Positions 8,719-19,174 of a DNA stretch of 64,000 bases are shown one piece after another; position 1 is the stretch's first letter, and each line of letters begins with the position of its first letter. The notes beneath the pieces are model-generated. The model saw nothing but the letters and a program-made list of their open reading frames with translations, did not search any database and was not told where the DNA came from. This DNA comes from an uncultured Actinomycetes bacterium (GTDB taxonomy: Bacteria > Actinomycetota > Actinomycetes > Nanopelagicales > Nanopelagicaceae). Location of the stretch: NCBI GenBank assembly GCA_937876245.1, contig CALEGP010000038.1, positions 149,933 through 213,932 of the forward strand. Direction: 5' to 3'. The translations under genes were made by a program, and so were the position numbers.

Positions 8719-9377
8719 TTTGATATCCGATCTAGTGCGATCAATATTTTAGCCTCAACTACTGGTAAAACTTCAGCTACAGAAATTTTGCTACCCAACT
8801 CTTTCGATATTGAAGTTACTCCTGTATCGGTGAACCCGCAGGCAGAGATGCGATCGAAAGCGGTCATGTCGGGGTCTACATTTAGAGCAAAGCCGTGCAT
8901 CGTTACTCCTTTAGCAACACGAATTCCGATTGCTGCGAGTTTACGGTCGCCTTTCTCATCTCTGATCCAGACGCCACTTCTTTCGCAGTATCTCTCACTT
9001 TTCAATCCTATTTCTGCACACGCCTCGATAAGAGCAGATTCAATTTCACGGACAAAGCCAACAACGTCATTGGGATTGCTCAACTTAATAATTGGGTAGC
9101 CAACTAATTGCCCTTCGCCATGCCAGGTAATTTTTCCACCGCGATCCACATCAATCACCGGAGTACCATCGAGCGGCCGTTCGTGTGTTTGGGTACGACG
9201 CCCGGCTGTATAAACCGATGGGTGTTCGAGTAGAATTAAAGTGTTCGAACCGCGATTTTCAATGACATTGGCCTGAACTTCCCGTTGGTAATCCCAGGCA
9301 GCTTGATATTCAACAAGACCCAAATGTTCAACAACTGTAGGGTTTGACTTAACCCGCAGGCTCGAATACATAGGCAT
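8715..9377 (-). CDS. lipB: lipoyl(octanoyl) transferase
   Basis: Transfers the octanoyl group from acyl carrier protein to lipoyl-dependent proteins, the step before LipA. Conserved stretches include [32 protein letters not shown], the lysine in KLAAIGIRV and the catalytic cysteine region [13 protein letters not shown]. The length of 220 aa fits the family. The ATG at 9377 is preceded by TACCTT with a 6-nt gap, so the transcript is probably leaderless; ATG 9371 is a second option. It is the first gene of the lipB-lipA-plsC-DUF4191 operon. Confidence 0.95.
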   Translation of the reverse strand: MPMYSSLRVKSNPTVVEHLGLVEYQAAWDYQREVQANVIENRGSNTLILLEHPSVYTAGRRTQTHERPLDGTPVIDVDRGGKITWHGEGQLVGYPIIKLSNPNDVVGFVREIESALIEACAEIGLKSERYCERSGVWIRDEKGDRKLAAIGIRVAKGVTMHGFALNVDPDMTAFDRISACGFTDTGVTSISKELGSKISVAEVLPVVEAKILIALDRISK

Positions 9378-9383
9378 GAGCCT

Positions 9384-9389
9384 AAGGTA
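9384..9389 (-). promoter_or_regulatory. -10 box for leaderless lipB operon
   Basis: TACCTT on the minus strand, then 6 nt (aggctc), then the lipB ATG. No Shine-Dalgarno sequence is present. Confidence 0.6.
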
Positions 9390-9440
9390 ACCTACAGTTC
9401 TAGGCGAATTGAGCTCTGACCCAGACCCGAAAGGATGGGC

Positions 9441-11657
9441 ATGTCCACTGAGAAAAGTTCAAAAATCCGAGGCCGTAAGCCGCTTTGGCTAGCAATAGTT
9501 GTCGTCATTGTTTGGCTGTCAATTTCTGGATTCACCGGCCCGCTCTTTGGCAAACTTTCAACGGTTCAAGAGAACAACAACTCTTCTTTCTTGCCTCCAG
9601 ATTCTGAAGCAACTCGAGCCGCTGATGCAATAGCCAAATTTTCAGATAGCGCCAATGACCAAATTCCAGCGCTTGTTTTATTCGCGGGGACAGTTACTCC
9701 AGAGAAGATTGTGTCCTCGCAAGCATTTACTCAAAGTTTAGCTGCCAAATCTTTAGTGCATCCCGATGGAAAATTAATTACAGATAAAAATGGTAATGAG
9801 ATTTCGATCCCAATCGGTAACTACTTTATTGAGAATGGGGATATCAGAGCATTTCCAGCACCAGATGGAGAGGCGATTCTGGCAAGTTTTCCCATTAGCG
9901 TCCAAATCGCAACAGAGCTGCTTCCCGATGGAAAAGAACCAGCGCTTCTAGGCGTAGTTGATTCAATTCGATTTTATGCAGGTGAGTATGCAGATGCGAA
10001 TGGTTTTAAAACTCATACAACAGGTTTTGCTGGCATTCTCGCAGATCTTTTTGGGGCATTTGGAAGTATTGACTCTACACTTTTATTGACGACCGGCAGC
10101 GTAGTTGCACTTATCCTAATTGTGGTCTATCGCTCTCCGATTCTATGGATTCTGCCTTTAATGTCCGCTGGATTGGCTTTAACTCTTTCGGGTGGGGTGA
10201 TCTATATTCTTGCGAAGAACAATTTAATTACCTTGGATGGCCAATCACAAGGGATTCTTTCTGTACTAGTTCTCGGCGCAGCAACCGATTATGCGCTGCT
10301 GTTAATTGCAAGATATCGCGAAGAGCTACATTTGCATGAATCTCGCTTTGATGCGATGAAAATTGCTTGGCGCGGCGTAGTTGAGCCAATTATTGCCTCA
10401 GGAAGCACTGTTACTTTGGGACTTCTAGTTTTACTACTTAGCGAATTGAATAATAATCGAAGTTTGGGCCCAATTGGAGCGATCGGAATTGTTTGCTCAA
10501 TGATCACAGTCTTAACACTCCTGCCTGCTCTTTTAGTTATTTTTGGTCGTTGGATATTCTGGCCAAAAGTAGCGCGCTTTGGCGGTGCCGACGAAAAGCT
10601 GACTGGAAGTTGGGCGAAAGTCGCCGCGGCAACCGCAAGAAAACCACGCAAATATTGGATTGGTGCGACGGCTATTTTAATTCTATTGGCTGGATTTTCC
10701 TCAACGCTAAATGCAACTGGGCTTTCAACTATTGATTCCTTTACGAAACGTACTGATTCTATTATCGGCCAAGAGGAACTTTTGAAGCATTTTCCAGGCG
10801 GACAGGGACAACCTACGCAAATTATTTTGAAGCAAGAGCTAATGCAAGAGGCGGTAGCTACATTAAGAGCTAATCCTGGAATTGATTCAGTTCTTCCAAT
10901 GCCAGAGGGACAAATTGTTCAAGGGGCGAGCATGCCACCAGTAAAAGTTGTGAATGGTTATGTAATTATAAATGCCACGCTGAAATTTGCTCCAGATTCA
11001 GAGGAGGCGATTGCTCTTATTCCAGGAATTAGGGCTGATATGGAGTCAATTGATGCGACGATTTTAGTTGGTGGGTTTACTTCAGTTAATTACGATGTAA
11101 ATAAGGCCTCTGAGCGGGATCGCAATTTAATTATTCCGATCGTTTTATTATTGATTGCCATAATCCTAGGATTTTTGCTACGTTCGATATATGCGGCATT
11201 CCTCTTGCTGGGTACTGTTGTTATCTCCTTTATTGCCACGCTAGGGGCATGTGCGATTGTGTTCAATCATATTTTTCATTTCAAAGGCGCAGATCCTTCC
11301 TTCCCGCTCTTCGCATTTATATTCCTTGTAGCTCTTGGAATTGATTACAATATTTTCTTGATGACTCGGGTCCGAGAAGAGAGTCAGAAAATGGGAACTC
11401 GCGCCGGAATGACTAAAGCTCTGACTGTTACCGGGGGAGTTATTACATCTGCCGGAATTGTTCTAGCCGCGACATTCGCTGTGCTTGGAATTCTGCCGCT
11501 GGTATTTTTGGCAGAACTTGGTTTTGCTGTTGCTTTCGGCGTACTTCTAGACACTATGTTAGTTCGATCGATTTTGGTTCCAGCGCTAGTCCATGAAATT
11601 GGACCAAAAGTTTGGTGGCCATCGAAGCTACAGCATGATGGCAAGGAATTGCGTTAA
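9441..11657 (+). CDS. MMPL/RND family transporter
   Basis: Large inner-membrane transporter of the MMPL group of the RND superfamily, with about 12 transmembrane helices. There is one N-terminal helix, an extracytoplasmic domain to about 190, five helices, then a repeat of this layout. The proton-relay aspartate-tyrosine pairs are visible in each half: [18 protein letters not shown] and [16 protein letters not shown]. Substrates of this group are often lipids or hydrophobic compounds, but none can be named here. I prefer ATG 9441 over 9435 because AAGG is then correctly spaced. It is divergent from lipB and stands alone. Confidence 0.9.
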   Translation: MSTEKSSKIRGRKPLWLAIVVVIVWLSISGFTGPLFGKLSTVQENNNSSFLPPDSEATRAADAIAKFSDSANDQIPALVLFAGTVTPEKIVSSQAFTQSLAAKSLVHPDGKLITDKNGNEISIPIGNYFIENGDIRAFPAPDGEAILASFPISVQIATELLPDGKEPALLGVVDSIRFYAGEYADANGFKTHTTGFAGILADLFGAFGSIDSTLLLTTGSVVALILIVVYRSPILWILPLMSAGLALTLSGGVIYILAKNNLITLDGQSQGILSVLVLGAATDYALLLIARYREELHLHESRFDAMKIAWRGVVEPIIASGSTVTLGLLVLLLSELNNNRSLGPIGAIGIVCSMITVLTLLPALLVIFGRWIFWPKVARFGGADEKLTGSWAKVAAATARKPRKYWIGATAILILLAGFSSTLNATGLSTIDSFTKRTDSIIGQEELLKHFPGGQGQPTQIILKQELMQEAVATLRANPGIDSVLPMPEGQIVQGASMPPVKVVNGYVIINATLKFAPDSEEAIALIPGIRADMESIDATILVGGFTSVNYDVNKASERDRNLIIPIVLLLIAIILGFLLRSIYAAFLLLGTVVISFIATLGACAIVFNHIFHFKGADPSFPLFAFIFLVALGIDYNIFLMTRVREESQKMGTRAGMTKALTVTGGVITSAGIVLAATFAVLGILPLVFLAELGFAVAFGVLLDTMLVRSILVPALVHEIGPKVWWPSKLQHDGKELR

Positions 11658-11672
11658 GGGAAATTTGTTTTA

Positions 11673-12578
11673 CTAAAAATCGAAAGCGGTGAGGGCCTGT
11701 AGGGCTGTTGTTGGTTGTGGGTAATCAAATATAAACCCATCGTTCAATAGAGCTTCAGGCAATACCCGCTTTGATCCCAAAATTTCAGTCGCAAATCCAC
11801 CTAGAGCTAATTTCAGAGCAATACTGGGCGCCGGGAACAGAGCTGGGCGCCGGAGCGCTCTTGCTAGTGCGGCCGTGAATTCATGATTTGTAGCTGGATT
11901 GGGTGAAGTTAAATTCACCGGCCCTGATATTTTTGATTCCATCAGATGGCAGATAGCGCGAATTTCATCGTGCAAAGTTATCCAGGACCACCACTGTTTT
12001 CCGCTTCCCAATTTACCGCCTAACCCCAATTTGAAAAGTGGAATCATCCGGCCGAGTGCTCCTCCAGTGGGATCAAGGATCAATCCAGTTCGAAGTTTTA
12101 CAGTTCTGACATCGCCTGCTAAATCTGCAGCACCTTCCCATTCACGACATACAGCAGCAAGGAAATCATCACCTCCGCGGTCAGATTCGTTGACTGCTCG
12201 ATTTCCAGTCTCGCCATACCAACCAATTGCGCTGGCAGAAATAAAAACGGATGGCTTAATTATGGAAACAGCGTTAGCTATTGCTGTTGTTCCAAGTAAA
12301 CGAGAGTTTAAAATGGTGGAACGGTATTTTTTAGTCCAACGTTTCTCACCGACGCCAGCTCCGGCAAGGTGAATAACTGCGTCTGTACCTTCGAGGGCGG
12401 AAAGATCCACGCTACCTGCGATTGGGTCCCAGGAAATCTCATCCCGAGAAATTGCTGCTCGGCGAACAAACTTTTGGACCGTGTGTCCTTCAGAACGTAG
12501 GTGACCAACCAGGGCTGTGCCTACCAAGCCCGATGCCCCTGTTACCGCAACTCGTTGTGGCGGTAAGCGGAATGTCAT
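11673..12578 (-). CDS. TIGR01777-type NAD(P)-binding epimerase-like protein
   Basis: Extended short-chain dehydrogenase-like protein of the YfcH/TIGR01777 group. The dinucleotide motif VTGASGLVGTAL sits near the N-terminus, AVIHLAGAGVGEKRW is the second family hallmark, and ISASAIGWYG carries the YG signature. The C-terminal part, GPVNLTSPNPATNHEFTAALARALRRP, is the DUF1731 tail. The biochemical role is not firmly known. It starts 2 nt after the E2 stop codon, so it is probably co-transcribed with the lpd-E2 genes. Confidence 0.9.
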   Translation of the reverse strand: MTFRLPPQRVAVTGASGLVGTALVGHLRSEGHTVQKFVRRAAISRDEISWDPIAGSVDLSALEGTDAVIHLAGAGVGEKRWTKKYRSTILNSRLLGTTAIANAVSIIKPSVFISASAIGWYGETGNRAVNESDRGGDDFLAAVCREWEGAADLAGDVRTVKLRTGLILDPTGGALGRMIPLFKLGLGGKLGSGKQWWSWITLHDEIRAICHLMESKISGPVNLTSPNPATNHEFTAALARALRRPALFPAPSIALKLALGGFATEILGSKRVLPEALLNDGFIFDYPQPTTALQALTAFDF

Positions 12579-12580
12579 TT

Positions 12581-14218
12581 TTAGGAAAGACCTAAATCAG
12601 ATTCAAAGCGACCGCCTTCTAAGCGATTTTTAAGTGTTACTAAGAAGCGAGCGGCCTCTGCCCCATCCACAATTCGATGATCGTAAGAGAGCGCCAGATA
12701 AACCATGGAACGAACTGCGATCGTCTCGCCACCATCGGTTCCCTTCATGACTACTGGACGCTTCACAACAGCACCAAGGCCAAGTATTGCAACTTGTGGC
12801 TGATTAATAATTGGGGTGTCAAAAAGTGCACCGCGACTTCCAGTATTTGTAATTGTGAATGTGCCACCACCCAATTCGTCGGGGGAGATCTTATTATTAC
12901 GAGTTCTAGCTGCAACATCCGCAATTTTCCGCGCCACGCCACCCATATTTAAATCGCCTGCATCACGAATCACTGGAACGAGAAGTCCGCGCTCAGTGTC
13001 AACGGCAATACCTAGGTGTTCAGCGCCGTGATAGGTAATTTGATCTCCAGAAACTGAAGAATTCAAAACAGGATGTTGTTTTAACGCCTCACATACAGCG
13101 ACAGCAAAGAATGGTAAGAATGAAAGTTTGGTTCCTTCACGAGCCTCAAAAGTCTCCTTCGCGCGGGTGCGAAGTCGAGCTACTGCTGTGACATCCACTT
13201 CTACAACTGTCGTGAGTTGGGCGCTTACTTGTAGGGATTCCAACATACGCGCCGCGATAACTTTGCGAAGTCGCGACATGGTAACCGTTGTGCCTCGAAG
13301 TGGAGAGACCGAGATTGGGACAGTAAGTACTTTTGTAGCATCAGAATTAGTTTGTGCGGCCGTCACCTCAGATACTGGTGCACTCTTTGGTGCGGCAGCT
13401 AAGACATCTTCCTTGCGGATTCGGCCACCTATTCCCGTGCCTTTAACTTTCGAGAGATCTACCCCGTTTTCTGATGCATATTTTCTAACAATGGGAGTTA
13501 CGTAGGCGTCAATATTCTGGTGGGCAGCAACAGGGGCAGCAACAGGGGCAGCAACAGGGGCAGCAACAGGGGCAGCAACAGGGGCAGCAACAGGGGCACC
13601 GGCACTACCAATCATCGCTAATCGGGCTCCAACTGGAACGGTTGCATCGATTTCAACATCAATTGAGAGAAGAGTTCCGGATGCAGGTGATGGAATTTCG
13701 GTATCCACTTTGTCGGTCGAAACCTCAAGTAGCGCCTCATCAACAGTTATCTCCTCGCCAACTTTTTTCAGCCAACGAGTGACAGTGCCTTCAGTTACCG
13801 ATTCACCTAGAGCAGGCATAGTCACGATCGTACCTGAAGCAGATTCGACAGCAACTGGAGTAAGCGCAGCAACAGATTCGACAGCAACTGGGATAACGGG
13901 AGCGGCAGGAGTTGGCGTTGGAACAACGGCAGCCACAACTGGAACAACTGGTGCAATAGTCGGTGGTGTTTGGCCAGGTGCGCCCTCCGCAATTACAGCT
14001 AGTTCAGCGCCAACCTCAACGGTTTGATCAATGCCCACAACTATTTTCTGAAGGACTCCGGCGACCGGTGACGGAATTTCGGTATCCACTTTGTCGGTGG
14101 AAACTTCTAGGAGCGGCTCGTCAACTGCGATGACATCGCCCTCATTTTTCAGCCAACGGGTCACGGTTCCTTCTGTGACAGATTCGCCAAGCGCTGGCAT
14201 AGTTAAAGAAAAGGTCAT
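12581..14218 (-). CDS. sucB: 2-oxoacid dehydrogenase E2 acyltransferase with two lipoyl domains
   Basis: E2 core protein of a pyruvate or 2-oxoglutarate dehydrogenase complex. Two lipoyl domains carry the lipoylated lysines K43 and K170, both in [15 protein letters not shown] Pro/Ala/Val linker (about 208-232) follows, then the E1/E3-binding domain ([23 protein letters not shown]) and the catalytic domain with DHRIVDGA (His about 514). 545 aa. The ATG has a GGGAG site and lies 12 nt after lpd. Actinobacterial SucB-like E2 proteins have this layout and may serve both complexes; which acyl group is used here cannot be settled from sequence. Confidence 0.93.
   Translation of the reverse strand: MTFSLTMPALGESVTEGTVTRWLKNEGDVIAVDEPLLEVSTDKVDTEIPSPVAGVLQKIVVGIDQTVEVGAELAVIAEGAPGQTPPTIAPVVPVVAAVVPTPTPAAPVIPVAVESVAALTPVAVESASGTIVTMPALGESVTEGTVTRWLKKVGEEITVDEALLEVSTDKVDTEIPSPASGTLLSIDVEIDATVPVGARLAMIGSAGAPVAAPVAAPVAAPVAAPVAAPVAAHQNIDAYVTPIVRKYASENGVDLSKVKGTGIGGRIRKEDVLAAAPKSAPVSEVTAAQTNSDATKVLTVPISVSPLRGTTVTMSRLRKVIAARMLESLQVSAQLTTVVEVDVTAVARLRTRAKETFEAREGTKLSFLPFFAVAVCEALKQHPVLNSSVSGDQITYHGAEHLGIAVDTERGLLVPVIRDAGDLNMGGVARKIADVAARTRNNKISPDELGGGTFTITNTGSRGALFDTPIINQPQVAILGLGAVVKRPVVMKGTDGGETIAVRSMVYLALSYDHRIVDGAEAARFLVTLKNRLEGGRFESDLGLS
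13523..13594 (-). repeat. six 12-nt tandem repeats in the E2 linker
   Basis: Six identical copies of ggcagcaacagg (plus strand) encode repeats of Ala-Ala-Pro-Val in the flexible linker after the second lipoyl domain. The copies are identical at DNA level, which indicates recent slippage rather than old divergence. Copy number could vary between strains without breaking the frame. Confidence 0.95.
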
Positions 14219-14230
14219 TTTTTTCTCCCG

Positions 14231-15598
14231 TTACCCGTGTGAATGTAGTGGTTTACCAGCAAGAGCTAAATGCGCTTCACCAACAGCTTCAGAAAGCGTC
14301 GGATGAGCATGGATCAATGCAGCAACATCAGATGCTTCTGCTTCCCAATTAAATATCAATTGTGCTTCCGCCAGCAATTCGCCGACACGTGCACCCACCA
14401 TGTGAATTCCAATCACCGGACCATTTTTTTCGGAAACCAATTTAACTGCACCGGCAGTTTTTAAAATTTGTGCCTTGCCATTGCCAGCTAAATCATAATT
14501 TAATTCCACAATATCCAAGCCGCGCTCTTTTGCTTGCGCCGAAGTTAGACCCACGGAAGCTACTTCAGGTTCGGAATATGTTACCCGGGGGACGCCATCA
14601 TAATTAATCGGACGGGGGTTTAATCCGGCAATTTCTTCGGCAACCAAGATCCCTTCAGCAAAGCCAACATGCGCAAGTTGCAAGGTAGGAATAAGATCGC
14701 CAACCGCCCAAATACCTTTCACATTCGTGCGACATTTATCGTCAACTAGGACATAGCCACGATCCATCACAAGCCCAGACTCTTCATATCCTAGATTCGC
14801 CGAAACAGGTCCGCGGCCCACCGCGACCAACAAAATATCTGCGGTGAAGGTTTTCCCATCTTCTAGGGTGACGCTCACGCCATCTGCGCTGTTGGTTGCG
14901 GACTTGAACCTTGTCCCAAGTTCAAAATCTATTCCTCGTTTGCGAAAGGCACGTTCTAACTGCTTACTTGAAGATTCATCTTCTAGGGCAACTAAGTGAG
15001 GCAAAGCTTCAATAATTCTTACTTCGGCGCCGAAGGATTTCCAAACCGATGCGAATTCACATCCGATTACTCCACCACCAAGAACCATAACGCTCTTTGG
15101 GAGGTAATCCATGGCAATAGCATGCTCACTAGTAATTATTTGAACGCCATCAATTTCTAGACCGGGCAGAGACTTGGGATAAGAGCCAGTTGCCAGAACG
15201 ATATTTTTGCCAGAATACTTTACGCCGTTGACTTCAACTTCATTTATCGAAGTTAGGCGACCATGGCCCTCGATGTAAGTAATATTTCGAGATTTCACTA
15301 ATCCCTGGAGGCCTTTATGTAACTTCGAAACCACGCCATCCTTGTAAGCATTCACTGCCAACATATCAATACCGATGAATTGAGTATTAACGCCAAAATC
15401 AGATGAGTGACGCGAATTGTCAGCCACTTCACCAGCATGCAGCAAAGCTTTGGTTGGAATGCACCCGCGATGTAGGCACGTGCCTCCGAGTTTATTCTCC
15501 TCGACTAAGGCAACAGATAAACCAAGTTGCGATGCACGCAGGGCGCAGGCGTAACCGCCGCTGCCTCCACCCAGAATTACAACATCAAATTGCGACAC
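14231..15598 (-). CDS. lpdA: dihydrolipoamide dehydrogenase (E3)
   Basis: FAD-dependent enzyme that reoxidises the dihydrolipoyl groups of the E2 (and glycine cleavage H) proteins with NAD+. The FAD motif GGGSGGYACALRA, the redox-active disulfide GGTCLHRGCIPTK, the NAD motif VLGGGVIGCEFAS and the C-terminal catalytic HAHPTLSEAV are all present. I take GTG 15598 as start because GAAAGG lies 6 nt before it and FDVVILGGG begins the FAD fold right after. The ORF-track start at 15661 would add 21 residues of no obvious homology. It is followed by the E2 gene. Confidence 0.95.
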   Translation of the reverse strand: MSQFDVVILGGGSGGYACALRASQLGLSVALVEENKLGGTCLHRGCIPTKALLHAGEVADNSRHSSDFGVNTQFIGIDMLAVNAYKDGVVSKLHKGLQGLVKSRNITYIEGHGRLTSINEVEVNGVKYSGKNIVLATGSYPKSLPGLEIDGVQIITSEHAIAMDYLPKSVMVLGGGVIGCEFASVWKSFGAEVRIIEALPHLVALEDESSSKQLERAFRKRGIDFELGTRFKSATNSADGVSVTLEDGKTFTADILLVAVGRGPVSANLGYEESGLVMDRGYVLVDDKCRTNVKGIWAVGDLIPTLQLAHVGFAEGILVAEEIAGLNPRPINYDGVPRVTYSEPEVASVGLTSAQAKERGLDIVELNYDLAGNGKAQILKTAGAVKLVSEKNGPVIGIHMVGARVGELLAEAQLIFNWEAEASDVAALIHAHPTLSEAVGEAHLALAGKPLHSHG

Positions 15599-15622
15599 AG
15601 AGCGCCTTTCTTGTAACCGGTA

Positions 15623-15650
15623 TGAACCTTGCTGAACCTTGCTGAACCTT
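15623..15650 (-). repeat. three short direct repeats upstream of lpd
   Basis: Plus strand tgaaccttgc-tgaaccttgc-tgaacctt: a 10-nt unit repeated nearly three times, 25-52 nt before the lpd start. The 10-nt period equals one helical turn, so it could be an array of regulator half-sites, or simply a slippage product. Confidence 0.7.
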
Positions 15651-15713
15651 AATCTTGCCACGAAAACTCGCTGAGCCTAATTCGAAACAGGGCCCAATTT
15701 AAGCTCTAAGCCT

Positions 15714-17207
15714 TTATCTACTAGGAGGTTGTGACGAAGCCGACTCAATTAGGGTCAGAAGCGAGCGAAGTGCGATCCCTGTTCCGCCTACGGGCGTATA
15801 GCCATGTGCAGTGGATTCATTGTATGAGGGGCCGGCGATATCCAAATGTAGCCAAGGAAGGTCTGGATCTATGAATTCCTTCAGAAAAAGCCCAGCAACC
15901 AACATGCCGCCCATTCGATCACCAATATTTGCCAGATCGGCGACAGGTGAGTCTAGAGAAGCGCGCAATTCATCGGGTAGAGGCATTGGCCAGAAAGATT
16001 CGCCAGCTTTTATCGCCGCGGCAAGGAATTGATTTGAGAAGGCCAAATCGTTAGTCATAACCGCGCTTGTCCGAGTTCCAAGTGCTACCACTTGGGCCCC
16101 GGTAAGGGTTGCAACGTCGATGATGCCATCTAACCCGCCAGCTTTTGTGGCAAACTCCTGCGCTCGCACTAGTGCATCGGCCAAAACCAATCTACCTTCT
16201 GCATCTGGATTCAAAACTTCAACACTTTTGCCGCCGTAGATACTTATTATATCTCCGGGACGCGTTGCATTTTCGCTCACCATGTTTTCTGCAAGTGGCG
16301 CCCATGCATCAACTGCAATTGGCAACTTTAATTCTGCAATTGCAAAAATTGTGGCAATTACGGCGGCGGCACCGCTCATATCACTTTTCATCGCCTCCAT
16401 ACCGTTGGCGCCCTTGAGTGCAAGCCCGCCGGTATCAAAAGTAATTCCCTTACCAACAAATGCGTAGCGTTTTTTTGCCTTGTGAGGGAGATAAGAAATG
16501 CGCAGAAGTCTAGGCGGATTAACTGAACCTTGGCCTACGCTAATAATTCCGCCAAAGCCTTGAGCTCTCAAGGTTGATTCATTTAGTATCTCAACTTTTA
16601 AACCCAAAGGAGTAGCAATCTTTTTCATTCTTGCACAAAAAGAATCCGGAGTTAAATGGCTGGGAGGAGTATTGATTAGGTCTCGAACAGTCGCGGTGTG
16701 ACGGGCAATTATTTCTGCGCGAACTAAGGCACGTTTAACTGCCGAGTCAGAAGGTGACTTGGTAAAAATAATAATTTGACCAAGAGGTTCCCTAAAATCT
16801 GGTTTCGTACTGCTTCTAAATTCATTGAAAGCATAAGCACCAAGCGCCCCACCCTCTGCTACAGCTGCAATTTCGCTCACTGAGGTGGCAGGTAAAGCAA
16901 ATGTGGCACTGGACTGTCCGGCCAGTGCTCGTGAAGCGGCTCCTGCAGCACGACGCAGTGTCTCAGCTTCGTAGCTCTTCTGTGTTTGACCAAGGCCCGT
17001 AAAGTAAATTGTTTTCGGTGTTGAAAAGGGCACCTTTATGATTTCGTCAATCTTTCCAGTCGCACCCAAATTTCTAAGGATTTCGAGTAACGATTTCTTA
17101 TCTATTTCAGCAGAACCCGATTCGATTTTTAACTTGCCCTTGGCCGTCGAGAGGCCAATAACAGCGTACGGAGTCGTGATTGTGGATGTTAACTTCAACG
17201 CTTTCAT
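15714..17207 (-). CDS. pepA: leucyl aminopeptidase (M17)
   Basis: Cytoplasmic dizinc or dimanganese aminopeptidase of family M17 that removes N-terminal residues from peptides. The catalytic C-terminal domain carries the metal-binding segments GKGITFDTGGLALKGANGMEAMKSDMSGAA and the signature NPDAEGRLVLADAL. The N-terminal third is the less conserved macro-like domain. 497 aa is typical. The ATG has a strong GGAGG site 5 nt upstream. It is probably transcribed independently of lpd, with a 52-nt gap plus the repeat region between them. Confidence 0.95.
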   Translation of the reverse strand: MKALKLTSTITTPYAVIGLSTAKGKLKIESGSAEIDKKSLLEILRNLGATGKIDEIIKVPFSTPKTIYFTGLGQTQKSYEAETLRRAAGAASRALAGQSSATFALPATSVSEIAAVAEGGALGAYAFNEFRSSTKPDFREPLGQIIIFTKSPSDSAVKRALVRAEIIARHTATVRDLINTPPSHLTPDSFCARMKKIATPLGLKVEILNESTLRAQGFGGIISVGQGSVNPPRLLRISYLPHKAKKRYAFVGKGITFDTGGLALKGANGMEAMKSDMSGAAAVIATIFAIAELKLPIAVDAWAPLAENMVSENATRPGDIISIYGGKSVEVLNPDAEGRLVLADALVRAQEFATKAGGLDGIIDVATLTGAQVVALGTRTSAVMTNDLAFSNQFLAAAIKAGESFWPMPLPDELRASLDSPVADLANIGDRMGGMLVAGLFLKEFIDPDLPWLHLDIAGPSYNESTAHGYTPVGGTGIALRSLLTLIESASSQPPSR

Positions 17208-17290
17208 GAAACCTCCGAAATAATTTAGGAGAAGAGTAGCGAACTATTATTGATTACCGAATAAATGGCGAAAGATTATGCAACTTCCGA

Positions 17291-17296
17291 TAAGTT
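17291..17296 (+). promoter_or_regulatory. -10 box for leaderless gcvT
   Basis: TAAGTT followed by 7 nt and ATG 17304. It supports the internal ATG as the true start of gcvT. Confidence 0.5.
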
Positions 17297-17303
17297 TAGC
17301 GTT

Positions 17304-18419
17304 ATGAAATCTCCGTTATACGACTGGCATCGTGCAGTATCTGCAAAAATGGCAGATTTTGGGGGCTGGGAAATGCCCATCGAATACCCGAAAGGAGTGA
17401 ACGGATTTAGTGGTGGAACTTTGTCAGAACATTACGCGGTACGCGAGCGAGTGGGAATTTTTGATGTTTCGCACTTGGGGAAAATAAGCGTTTCAGGTGC
17501 GGGTGCCAAGGATTTTGTAAATACTATGGTTACAAATGATCTAGCCAAAATTGCAGCGGGGAGCGCTCAATATAATTTATTTTGTAACCACGATGGCGGT
17601 GTGATTGACGATTTAATCATCTATGAGTTTTCAGAGGATAAAATATTTATTATTCCCAATGCGGCAAATTGTGAGCAAGTCTTTTTGGACTTGGCGGGCA
17701 AGGCGCCTAGCCAAATTGTCGTAAAGAATATTCACCAAGATTATGCGGTCTTTGCAATTCAGGGTCCTGATTCCAGAAGAGTCATTGCGAAACTAGGTTT
17801 GGAGCTTGATCTTGGCTATATGGAATTCACGAAGATTGCACTACCTAGTTTTCCAGAATTTGGAGAAATAATTATTTGTCGGACCGGTTACACCGGAGAG
17901 TTCGGGTATGAACTGCTTCCAGAATGGGATAGCGCAGAAAAGCTTTGGCAAGTTCTAGTAAATGAGATTTCTGAGTTCGACGGTCGTGTTTGTGGGCTCG
18001 GTGCACGTGATACGTTGCGAACCGAAATGGGTTATCCGCTCCATGGCCATGAGTTGTCATTAGAAATTTCACCGGTACAGGCAAGTGTCAATTGGGCTGT
18101 GGTTTACGAGAAAGACGATTTTGTCGGCAAGAGGGCGCTCGAAAAAGAAAAACAAGTAGGCCCAAAACAGATATCACGGGCGCTTAAATGCGAGGATCGA
18201 GGGATTCCGAGAGCTGGCATGAAGGTCCTAAACCTTGAGGGTGAAGTTATTGGTCAAGTTACAAGTGGAACTTTCTCGCCGACCTTGAAAGTTGGAATAG
18301 CCCTTGCATTACTCAAACCCGAATACAAGGTGAGCGGCAAAGTGCAAATCGATGTTAGGGGGCGTTTAAGCAACGCAACCATTGTGAAGGCGCCATTCAT
18401 CCCATCACGAGTTCGCTAG
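17304..18419 (+). CDS. gcvT: glycine cleavage T protein (aminomethyltransferase)
   Basis: Tetrahydrofolate-dependent aminomethyltransferase of the glycine cleavage system. Family features are FGGWEMPIEYPKG near the N-terminus, VFDVSHLGKI-like sequence, RTGYTGEFGYEL and the folate-binding C-terminal barrel ending in KAPFIPSRVR. I choose ATG 17304 (371 aa, MKSPLYDWHRAV) over 17265. The family normally begins there, and a TAAGTT box precedes it by 7 nt. The P and H proteins are not in this window; the lpd gene nearby would supply the L protein. Its 3' end overlaps the convergent ABC ATPase gene by 4 nt. Confidence 0.93.
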   Translation: MKSPLYDWHRAVSAKMADFGGWEMPIEYPKGVNGFSGGTLSEHYAVRERVGIFDVSHLGKISVSGAGAKDFVNTMVTNDLAKIAAGSAQYNLFCNHDGGVIDDLIIYEFSEDKIFIIPNAANCEQVFLDLAGKAPSQIVVKNIHQDYAVFAIQGPDSRRVIAKLGLELDLGYMEFTKIALPSFPEFGEIIICRTGYTGEFGYELLPEWDSAEKLWQVLVNEISEFDGRVCGLGARDTLRTEMGYPLHGHELSLEISPVQASVNWAVVYEKDDFVGKRALEKEKQVGPKQISRALKCEDRGIPRAGMKVLNLEGEVIGQVTSGTFSPTLKVGIALALLKPEYKVSGKVQIDVRGRLSNATIVKAPFIPSRVR

Positions 18420-19174
18420 TTAATCAAATCTTTCTTTGCCACGATGACTGGCCTGCCTGATTCTAAAGTGAAGACATTAATTCGATTCTCGAAAGCTGTC
18501 TTTAGCTCTTCAGAATGAATAACAAAATCTGAAGTGCCATTGAGAAGTACGCGACCCTCCTTCATCACGATCAATTTTTCAGCGTACATAGCCGCAAGAG
18601 TAATGTCATGCATGGTTGAAATAATTGTTACACCACGCTCTTTCAATAACTCAATATTGTTTAGGACCGCTATTTGGTGATGAAGATCCAATGCACTTGT
18701 CGGCTCATCAAGAAGAATTAAAGTTGGCTCTTGAACAAGCGCCCTAGCAATAAGTGCGCGCTGGGTTTCACCACCGGATAAATGGGAGACAAACTGGTTT
18801 TGCATTCCGAATAGCCCCGTAAGTTTTAGTACTTCGGCAACCATATTTCTACTCTTTTTACTTTCGTTTCCCCATCCGTCGCGCTTAGAGCGGCCCAACA
18901 TGACATATTCGGCAACACGCATCCCGATGGGAATTTGCGGCTGTTGCGGAACAAAAGCCACATTTCTCCCGTGGTTTTTAAATACTTCAACAGAGCCATC
19001 CGTGATTGATCCAGAGTAGGCGAGCGAACCGAGAAGAGCTTTTAAGAACGTAGTTTTTCCAGCGCCATTTGGTCCAACAAGGCATGTCCATTTTGCATCC
19101 TCGATCTCAACGTTAATTTCCTTTAGAATATCTCGGTCACCAAGTCGAACGCCTAGATCTTGAACTCTTATCAC
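18416..19174 (-). CDS. btuD: B12-type ABC importer, ATP-binding protein
   Basis: ABC ATPase of the iron-siderophore/B12 importer class. Walker A GPNGAGKTT (about 36-44), Q-loop VPQQPQ, signature LSGGETQRALIARAL, Walker B LILLDEPTSALD and a switch histidine in STMHDITLA are all intact. GTG start overlapping the permease stop (GTGA). It is the last gene of a binding protein-permease-ATPase operon that lies behind a cobalamin riboswitch, which is the reason for assigning B12 rather than siderophore uptake. Confidence 0.88.
   Translation of the reverse strand: MIRVQDLGVRLGDRDILKEINVEIEDAKWTCLVGPNGAGKTTFLKALLGSLAYSGSITDGSVEVFKNHGRNVAFVPQQPQIPIGMRVAEYVMLGRSKRDGWGNESKKSRNMVAEVLKLTGLFGMQNQFVSHLSGGETQRALIARALVQEPTLILLDEPTSALDLHHQIAVLNNIELLKERGVTIISTMHDITLAAMYAEKLIVMKEGRVLLNGTSDFVIHSEELKTAFENRINVFTLESGRPVIVAKKDLIN

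Noticed and set aside
11899-12372. 157-aa plus-strand frame
   Set aside because: Antisense to the TIGR01777-family gene, with no promoter or start signal and Ser/Pro-rich composition typical of shadows.
13523-13594. CRISPR-like or mobile repeat array
   Set aside because: The 12-nt repeats have no spacers and encode the in-frame Ala/Pro/Val linker of the E2 protein.
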